NCBI GenBank assembly: GCA_015767395.1 | Contig: JADWMI010000055.1 | Span: 6,678-11,730, forward strand | Origin: Bacteroidota bacterium | Lineage (GTDB): Bacteria > Bacteroidota > Bacteroidia > Flavobacteriales > Flavobacteriaceae | Direction of reading: 5' to 3' | DNA length: 5,053 bases | Part shown: positions 1-4,055 of the stretch, one piece after another | Position numbering within the stretch: position 1 is the stretch's first letter | Layout of the letters: each line of letters begins with the position of its first letter | Position numbers and translations under genes: made by a program | Notes under the pieces: generated by a model | Told to the model about the DNA's origin: nothing | The model's database searches: none | What the model saw: the letters and a program-made list of their open reading frames with translations, nothing else

Positions 1-678
1 CATGTTGGTTATATGCCTGGAAAATTTTCACTTTATCAAGATTTAACAATTGAAGAAAATTTAGAATTTTTCGCTACTATTTTTGGAACTACCATAGAAG
101 AAAACTACGAATTAATAAAAGATATTTACATTCAAATTGAACCTTTTAAAAATAGACGCGCTGGAAAACTATCTGGTGGTATGAAACAAAAGCTAGCGTT
201 GTGCTGTGCCCTAATTCACAAACCAAAAGTGTTGTTTTTAGATGAACCAACAACTGGAGTTGATCCCGTTTCAAGAAAGGAATTTTGGGAAATGTTAAAA
301 CGTTTGCAACAAAAAGGCATTACAATGTTGGTTTCAACGCCTTATATGGATGAAGCCGAATTGTGCGATCGCATAGCATTAATTCAACATGGACAAATTT
401 TGCAAATTGATACACCAAAAGAAATTGTAAAACATTTTCCAAAAACAATTTTCAATGTAAGCGCCAACGATATGTATAAATTAATTAAAAGTTTAAAAGA
501 ATATGAACACAATTATAGTGTGTACCCTTTTGGTGAGTTTGTGCATTATACCGATAAAAGAGACGATTTTAAACCTAAGGAATTAATAGCATTTTTAGAA
601 GGCAAGAGCTTGAATAACATAAAAATAGAAAAAACAAAACCGACTATAGAAGATACTTTTATGGAATTGGCTAAATAA
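1..678 (+). CDS. ABC exporter ATPase, first of a split YbhF-like pair (5' truncated)
   Basis: This is the C-terminal 225 residues of an ABC transporter ATP-binding subunit. The frame is open from base 1, so the start and Walker A motif lie upstream of the window; the ATG at 13 is internal, inside the Q-loop. Visible motifs are a signature LSGGMKQ (nt 169-189), Walker B VLFLDE with its catalytic Glu (nt 229-246) and a GVDP D-loop. Two key positions are altered: the Q-loop reads YMPGKF, with Gly (nt 19-21) where Gln is usual, and the H-loop reads STPYMDEAE, with Pro (nt 340-342) where His is usual. A tail of about 85 residues follows the ATPase core, as in drug and polysaccharide ABC-2 ATPases. 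The sequence resembles the N-terminal half of E. coli YbhF. By inference it pairs at the inner membrane with the ATPase at 813-1541 and drives the permeases downstream. The substrate cannot be read from sequence. Family is secure; partner and role are inferred. Confidence 0.93.
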   Translation, partial: HVGYMPGKFSLYQDLTIEENLEFFATIFGTTIEENYELIKDIYIQIEPFKNRRAGKLSGGMKQKLALCCALIHKPKVLFLDEPTTGVDPVSRKEFWEMLKRLQQKGITMLVSTPYMDEAELCDRIALIQHGQILQIDTPKEIVKHFPKTIFNVSANDMYKLIKSLKEYEHNYSVYPFGEFVHYTDKRDDFKPKELIAFLEGKSLNNIKIEKTKPTIEDTFMELAK

Positions 679-694
679 AGCATAAGGTTTCGTC

Positions 695-715
695 AACCTG
701 AATTTATTTCAGGTT
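695..715. repeat. 8-bp inverted repeat (hairpin) after the first ATPase gene
   Basis: AACCTGAA (695-702) and TTCAGGTT (708-715) are perfect inverted arms around a 5-base loop TTTAT. Two more pairs are possible beyond a C:C mismatch. No T-run follows, so it does not look like an intrinsic terminator and transcription probably continues into the next gene. It could be an RNA hairpin that protects or separates mRNA segments, or part of a dispersed repeat that continues to about 783. Confidence 0.6.
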
Positions 716-740
716 CACATAATACATAGAAATAAATATC

Positions 741-783
741 TTGAGATTCTAAAACAACACTTCAACAAGCTCAGTGTGACAAC
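741..783. repeat. Possible dispersed flavobacterial intergenic repeat
   Basis: The spacer 679-812 carries TTGAGATTCTAAAACA (741-756) followed by CTTCAACAAGCTCAGTGTGA (760-779). The second part closely resembles the CTTCGACAAGCTCAGTGTGACA motif remembered as recurring in many flavobacterial intergenic regions. It contains short inverted arms, ACACT (757-761) and AGTGT (773-777). With the hairpin at 695-715 it may form one element of about 95 bases inserted between two operon genes. The sequence shows only the motif; its copy number in this genome is unknown, and the resemblance rests on memory. Confidence 0.45.
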
Positions 784-812
784 AAAATGACAGGATTCAT
801 AACAAATAAAAA

Positions 813-1541
813 ATGACAAAAGAAACCGTAATACAAGTTGATAATTTAACCAAAAAGTTTGGTGACTTTACAGCTGTGGATTCCATTTCTTTTGAAGTGA
901 AAAAAGGAGAGATTTTTGGCTTTTTAGGTGCCAATGGTGCTGGAAAAACAACAGCTATGAAAATGTTGATCGGCATTTCAAAACCAACTTCTGGGAATGC
1001 TCAGGTTGCAAATTTTGATGTTTACAAAAACACAGAAGACATCAAAAAAAATATTGGGTATATGAGCCAGAAATTTGCCTTATATGACGATTTAACGGTG
1101 AAAGAAAACATTACTTTTTTTGGAGGAATTTATGGTTTGTCACGAAAAATTATTAAAGAAAAAACGGCTTTGCTAATTGAAGAACTAAACCTGCAAGAAG
1201 TCACCAACCAATTGGTAGGGTCATTACCATTGGGCTGGAAACAAAAAATATCATTTTCCGTCGCATTATTACACAATCCAAAAATTGTTTTTTTGGATGA
1301 ACCAACAGGTGGGGTTGATCCCATTACACGCAGACAATTTTGGGAGATGATTTATAAAACAGCCAATAACGGAACAACCATTTTTGTAACAACACACTAT
1401 ATGGATGAAGCCGAATATTGCGATCGCGTTTCTATTATGGTAGATGGCAAAATTGAAGCGTTAGATACGCCAAAGAATCTAAAAAAACAGTTCAACGCTA
1501 CAACTATGAATGATGTGTTTTTAAAATTAGCCAGAGGATGA
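813..1541 (+). CDS. ABC exporter ATPase, second of a split YbhF-like pair
   Basis: This is a complete 242-residue ABC ATP-binding subunit, about the size of one ATPase domain. Motifs in order are Walker A GANGAGKT (39-46), Q-loop YMSQ (Gln86), Walker B IVFLDE (158-163, Glu163), D-loop GGVDP (166-170) and H-loop His195 in TTHYMDEAE. The signature is degenerate: LPLGWKQ (138-144) instead of LSGGxxQ, a change recalled also in the C-terminal half of E. coli YbhF. It is similar to the preceding ATPase throughout (for example MDEAE-CDR and the DTPK segment), which suggests an old duplication. It ends soon after the core and lacks the longer tail of its partner. ATG 813 starts the conserved N-terminus and has an A-rich leader with no clear Shine-Dalgarno motif, as is usual in Bacteroidota. 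By inference it hydrolyses ATP at the consensus site of a heterodimer with the first ATPase and powers the permeases at 1669-4005. Confidence 0.95.
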   Translation: MTKETVIQVDNLTKKFGDFTAVDSISFEVKKGEIFGFLGANGAGKTTAMKMLIGISKPTSGNAQVANFDVYKNTEDIKKNIGYMSQKFALYDDLTVKENITFFGGIYGLSRKIIKEKTALLIEELNLQEVTNQLVGSLPLGWKQKISFSVALLHNPKIVFLDEPTGGVDPITRRQFWEMIYKTANNGTTIFVTTHYMDEAEYCDRVSIMVDGKIEALDTPKNLKKQFNATTMNDVFLKLARG

Positions 1542-1672
1542 AACGAGTATTAATAAAATTTAAAATCAATTTTCTTTTTGAAAATTTTAATGCGAGAACG
1601 AAGTGGCTACATGCGTTTTCAATTTTTGAATTTATTTTTATAAATAATGATTTCAAAAATTTATACCTGTGA
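1538..1672 (+). CDS. Unrecognised 44-residue ORF filling the ATPase-permease spacer
   Basis: A 44-codon frame starts at an ATG (1538-1540) that overlaps the TGA stop of the second ATPase (1539-1541). It ends at a TGA (1670-1672) that overlaps the GTG start of the permease (1669-1671). It covers essentially the whole 127-base spacer. The predicted peptide begins MKRVLIKFK and ends DFKNLYL. It is rich in Phe, Ile, Asn and Lys, basic near its start, with no clear transmembrane helix and no recognised family. The overlaps on both sides are what translational coupling would look like and could explain why the permease uses GTG. Against a real gene, the composition is what translated AT-rich noncoding DNA gives, and 44 codons is short enough to be chance. 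It may instead be a relic of an insertion. Treat it as a hypothetical candidate only. Confidence 0.3.
   Translation: MKRVLIKFKINFLFENFNARTKWLHAFSIFEFIFINNDFKNLYL
1568..1586. repeat. AT-rich 7-bp inverted repeat in the second spacer
   Basis: AATTTTC (1568-1574) and GAAAATT (1580-1586) flank a T5 loop. A similar T-rich segment, TTTTCAATTTTTGAATTTAT (1616-1635), recurs 46 bases after TTTTC at 1570. The stems are AT-rich and weak, no terminator architecture is present, and chance is a real possibility in this composition. Confidence 0.3.
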
Positions 1673-2775
1673 AAAGATTTAAAGGCTTCATAAAAAAAGA
1701 GTTCTACCATATTTTTAGAGATAGGCGGTCATTGTTTATTTTGTTTGGAATGCCCATTGTTCAAATTATGCTGTTCGGCTTTGCCATTACCAATGAAATT
1801 AACAATGTTAATATTGCAATCTTGGATCATTCAAAAGATGCTACCACGCAAGAAATTATCAATAAAATTGCTTCTTCCAAATATTTTAGTGTTCAAGATT
1901 ATATTGAAAATGAAGCTGCTATTGAAACATCATTTAAAAAAGGAAACATAAAAGCGGTGTTGGTTTTTGAAAAAGATTTCAGTAAAAAACTAACAAAAGA
2001 AAACAATGCAGCAGTTCAAGTTATTGCTGATGCTACAGATCCAAATACGGCAAATACCATTAGCAATTATACCAATGCTATTTTACAAACCTATCAGAAA
2101 GAACTAAATGCAAGCACAAAAGTACCATATCAAATTCAGCCAAAAACACGTATGGTTTACAATCCCGAATTAAAAAGTGTGTTTATGTTTGTTCCTGGCG
2201 TTATGACCATCATTTTAATGTTGGTTTCAGCCATGATGACTTCTATCTCCATCACACGCGAAAAAGAATTAGGCACTATGGAAGTGCTATTGGTATCGCC
2301 ATTAAAACCAATTTTAGTCATTGTCGGAAAAGTTGTTCCGTATATTTTCTTATCCGTAATCAATGCAACAGTAATTATTTTGCTAGGTATTTTTGTCTTT
2401 AAAATGCCCATTGAAGGAAGCTTATTTTTACTAAGTTTAGAAAGTGTTTTATTTATAATTACTTCGCTTTCTTTAGGGATTCTAATTTCAACAGTTGCAG
2501 CATCGCAACAAACTGCTATGATGATTTCATTAATGGCATTAATGCTTCCCACCATATTATTATCTGGATTCATTTTTCCAATTACAAGTATGCCAATGGT
2601 TTTACAAGTTATAAGTAATGCCATTCCTGCCAAGTGGTTTATCATTATTTTAAAAGGAGTTATGCTAAAAGGTGTTGGTTTAGAATTTATTTGGAAAGAA
2701 ACCTTGATTCTTCTTGGAATGACCCTGTTTTTTACTGCCTTAAGTGTGAAAAAATATAAAATACGATTAGAGTAA
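1669..2775 (+). CDS. ABC-2 type exporter permease, first of two (YbhS/YhhJ-like)
   Basis: This is a 368-residue inner-membrane subunit of an ABC-2 exporter. The N-terminus MKRFKGFIKKEFYHIFRDRR is the cytoplasmic lead-in typical of the family. TM1 spans about 21-41, a periplasmic domain about 42-172, TM2 about 173-193, and further TM segments lie near 215-243, 252-277, 284-305 and 343-360. Between TM2 and TM3 is the hallmark cytoplasmic motif REKELGTMEVLLVSPL (197-212), which contacts the ATPase. The periplasmic domain includes DATDPNTANT, typical of YbhS-like proteins. The start is a GTG: an in-frame TGA at 1648-1650 rules out anything much longer, and the next ATG (1750) falls inside TM1. 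It most likely forms a heterodimer with the permease at 2884-4005, energised by the two upstream ATPases. In E. coli the homologous YbhFSR system has been linked to efflux of drugs and cations; whether that applies here is unknown. Confidence 0.94.
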   Translation: MKRFKGFIKKEFYHIFRDRRSLFILFGMPIVQIMLFGFAITNEINNVNIAILDHSKDATTQEIINKIASSKYFSVQDYIENEAAIETSFKKGNIKAVLVFEKDFSKKLTKENNAAVQVIADATDPNTANTISNYTNAILQTYQKELNASTKVPYQIQPKTRMVYNPELKSVFMFVPGVMTIILMLVSAMMTSISITREKELGTMEVLLVSPLKPILVIVGKVVPYIFLSVINATVIILLGIFVFKMPIEGSLFLLSLESVLFIITSLSLGILISTVAASQQTAMMISLMALMLPTILLSGFIFPITSMPMVLQVISNAIPAKWFIIILKGVMLKGVGLEFIWKETLILLGMTLFFTALSVKKYKIRLE

Positions 2776-2808
2776 ACTCCCTAACCCCCGAAAGGGGAAT
2801 TAAATTGA
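2776..2808. repeat. CCCC-GAAA-GGGG hairpin of a flavobacterial intergenic type
   Basis: Immediately after the permease stop lies CTCCCTAACCCCCGAAAGGG (2778-2797 region), with perfect 4-bp arms CCCC (2786-2789) and GGGG (2794-2797) around a GAAA loop (GNRA type), then GAATTAAATTG-like sequence. It is a strikingly GC-rich island in an AT-rich region. Very similar CTCCCTAACCCCCGAA-GGGG segments are remembered from many flavobacterial intergenic regions. No T-run follows, so a terminator is unlikely; an mRNA-stabilising hairpin or dispersed repeat is more plausible. The recurrence claim is from memory. Confidence 0.5.
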
Positions 2809-2842
2809 AAAACATAATAAACAAGAGTTATAATAAAAAATT

Positions 2843-2877
2843 CCAGATACCAGTTACAAAATACTAGCTACAAGAAA
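2843..2877. repeat. Five degenerate 7-base tandem repeats before the second permease
   Basis: The sequence divides into five consecutive heptamers: CCAGATA, CCAGTTA, CAAAATA, CTAGCTA and CAAGAAA. Every unit starts with C and ends with A, and a loose consensus is C-N-A-G-N-T-A. The array stops seven bases before the ATG at 2884, so it forms the translation leader of the last permease. Phase is kept exactly, with no indels. It could be a slipped-strand tandem repeat or the edge of a dispersed element. Function is unknown. Confidence 0.55.
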
Positions 2878-2883
2878 CAAAAA

Positions 2884-4005
2884 ATGAAAACAATAGGATT
2901 TATAATACAAAAGGAGTTCAAGCAAATCTTTAGAAATAAAGGAATGCTTCCTATTATTTTTATAATGCCCATTATTCAATTAATAATTCTCTCCAATGCG
3001 GCAACATTTGATATTCTAAATATTAAATTCTCTTATATTGACAATGACAAAAGTTCATACTCAAGGGAATTAATTGAAAAATTTGAAGCTTCAACTTATT
3101 TTAATATTCAAAGCCATTTTCCTTCAAGTAAATTGGCAAATGAAGCGATGCTAAACGGAGAAGTTGATGTTATTTTAGAAATCCCTTCAAATTTTGAACG
3201 CAATCTTTTAAAAAATAAAAAAACTGATTTAAGTGTTACAATTAATGCCATTGATGGCGCTGCAGCAGGGGTTGAAAATGTTTACATCACCCAAATTGTA
3301 CAGCGTTTTAATAAAAACGTGAGGGTTGATTTATTGCAACCTTCCGATATCATAAATTTACCCAAAACCATTGAAAGTATTCCGTTGTTTTGGTTTAACG
3401 AAACTTTAAACTACAAAACGTTTATGGTTCCTGGAATACTGGTTTTACTGGTAACTATGATAACTTTATTTTTATCAGGTATGAATATTGTTCGGGAAAA
3501 AGAAATTGGAACTTTAGAACAAATTAATGTAACACCCATTAAAAAACACCAATTCATTATTGGTAAATTATTCCCGTTTTTTATCATCGCTATGGTACTT
3601 CTAACAGTAGGATTAATTATTGCAAAAGTATTATTCAATGTTCCAATTATTGGAAGTTTAGGATTGATGTATTTTTACACATCCATTTATATCTTCGTTG
3701 TTTTAGGTATTGGATTGTTTATTTCTAATTTCACTGATACGCAACAGCAAGCCATGTTTATTGCTTGGTTTTTTATGGTGATTTTCATTTTAATGAGTGG
3801 CTTATTTACACCTATTGAAAGCATGCCGCTATGGGCACAACATTTAACGGAATTCAACCCTGTTCGCTATTTTGTTGAAGTCATGCGAATGGTCATGTTA
3901 AAAGGATCGGATTTTACAGATATCACACCTCAATTGATTAAAACATTTGCTTATGCCGTTGTTATGAATGGTTTGGCGGTAATTAGTTATAAAAAAATAA
4001 CCTAA
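2884..4005 (+). CDS. ABC-2 type exporter permease, second of two (YbhR-like)
   Basis: This is a complete 373-residue ABC-2 permease, parallel in layout to the gene before it. The N-terminus MKTIGFIIQKEFKQIFRNKG leads into TM1 (about 21-40). A periplasmic domain follows (about 42-177), then TM2 (178-199), the cytoplasmic motif REKEIGTLEQINVTPI (204-219), and TM segments near 224-250, 259-281, 288-308 and 349-368. The end of TM5 carries LMSGLFTPIESMPLW, matching LLSGFIFPITSMPM in the first permease. The two are clearly paralogous but well diverged, as expected for an obligate heterodimer such as YbhS-YbhR. ATG 2884 gives the conserved start and follows an A-rich leader. It is the last gene of the exporter cluster; only 50 bases separate it from sufS and no intrinsic terminator is visible between them. 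The substrate is not evident from the sequence. Confidence 0.95.
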   Translation: MKTIGFIIQKEFKQIFRNKGMLPIIFIMPIIQLIILSNAATFDILNIKFSYIDNDKSSYSRELIEKFEASTYFNIQSHFPSSKLANEAMLNGEVDVILEIPSNFERNLLKNKKTDLSVTINAIDGAAAGVENVYITQIVQRFNKNVRVDLLQPSDIINLPKTIESIPLFWFNETLNYKTFMVPGILVLLVTMITLFLSGMNIVREKEIGTLEQINVTPIKKHQFIIGKLFPFFIIAMVLLTVGLIIAKVLFNVPIIGSLGLMYFYTSIYIFVVLGIGLFISNFTDTQQQAMFIAWFFMVIFILMSGLFTPIESMPLWAQHLTEFNPVRYFVEVMRMVMLKGSDFTDITPQLIKTFAYAVVMNGLAVISYKKIT

Positions 4006-4014
4006 CTAACATCT

Positions 4015-4030
4015 ATTTTGTAATTTTGTA
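4015..4030 (+). promoter_or_regulatory. Putative Bacteroidota promoter -7 element for sufS, within a tandem 8-mer
   Basis: TAATTTTG (4021-4028) matches the Bacteroidota -7 consensus TAnnTTTG exactly and lies 27 bases before the sufS ATG. No TTTG or TTG is found at the expected -33 spacing (about 3996-4004), so only half of the promoter is supported. The element sits in a perfect tandem duplication of ATTTTGTA (4015-4022 and 4023-4030). Transcription would start a few bases downstream, inside the palindrome at 4031-4047. Confidence 0.5.
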
Positions 4031-4047
4031 TTTAGAATCATTCTAAA
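4031..4047. promoter_or_regulatory. 17-bp perfect palindrome, probable Fur/PerR-family operator of sufS
   Basis: TTTAGAAT (4031-4038), a central C, and ATTCTAAA (4040-4047) form a perfect inverted repeat. Its inner part TTAGAATCATTCTAA has the 7-1-7 design of Fur and PerR boxes and differs from the Bacillus Per box TTATAATNATTATAA at one symmetric position. It lies directly downstream of the -7 element and eight bases before the sufS ATG, so a bound repressor would cover the transcription start. Control of Fe-S assembly by iron or peroxide is biologically sensible. Which regulator binds is inferred; a DtxR-type or other dimeric regulator is possible. Confidence 0.6.
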
Positions 4048-4055
4048 AAGAGCAC

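Noticed and set aside
1..678. First ATPase considered a pseudogene because of its missing Q-loop Gln and H-loop His
   Set aside because: The frame is intact, the signature and Walker B are preserved, and the pattern fits a degenerate half-site paired with the intact second ATPase.
695..715. Hairpin considered as an intrinsic terminator
   Set aside because: No T-run follows and the next gene encodes the partner ATPase, so termination here is unlikely.
1130..1324. Reverse-strand 64-codon frame inside the second ATPase
   Set aside because: It lies wholly within a conserved ATPase gene on the other strand and has no recognisable domain; it is an antisense shadow.
1647..1682. ATG-initiated 11-codon frame overlapping the permease GTG start, as an alternative start
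   Set aside because: It is in a different frame from the permease and stops at 1680-1682. The GTG at 1669 gives the conserved N-terminus.
1504..1710. Reverse-strand 68-codon frame across the ATPase-permease spacer
   Set aside because: It overlaps the ends of two well-supported genes. Its peptide shows no family, and AT-rich DNA without stops explains it.
1745..1951. Forward-strand 68-codon frame inside the first permease
   Set aside because: It is out of frame with a permease whose sequence is clearly conserved through this stretch.
2157..2645. Reverse-strand 162-codon frame inside the first permease
   Set aside because: It is long, but it lies entirely antisense to a conserved permease with intact motifs. 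The peptide looks like the reverse translation of membrane helices, not a known protein.
2843..2877. Heptamer array considered as a CRISPR
   Set aside because: Units are 7 bases, adjacent and degenerate, without spacers.
3411..3638. Reverse-strand 75-codon frame inside the second permease
   Set aside because: It is antisense to a conserved permease and shows no domain.
4031..4047. sufS palindrome considered as a terminator for the exporter genes
   Set aside because: The centre leaves a loop of only one to three bases, the stem is AT-rich, an A-run rather than a T-run follows, and it overlaps the sufS start region.
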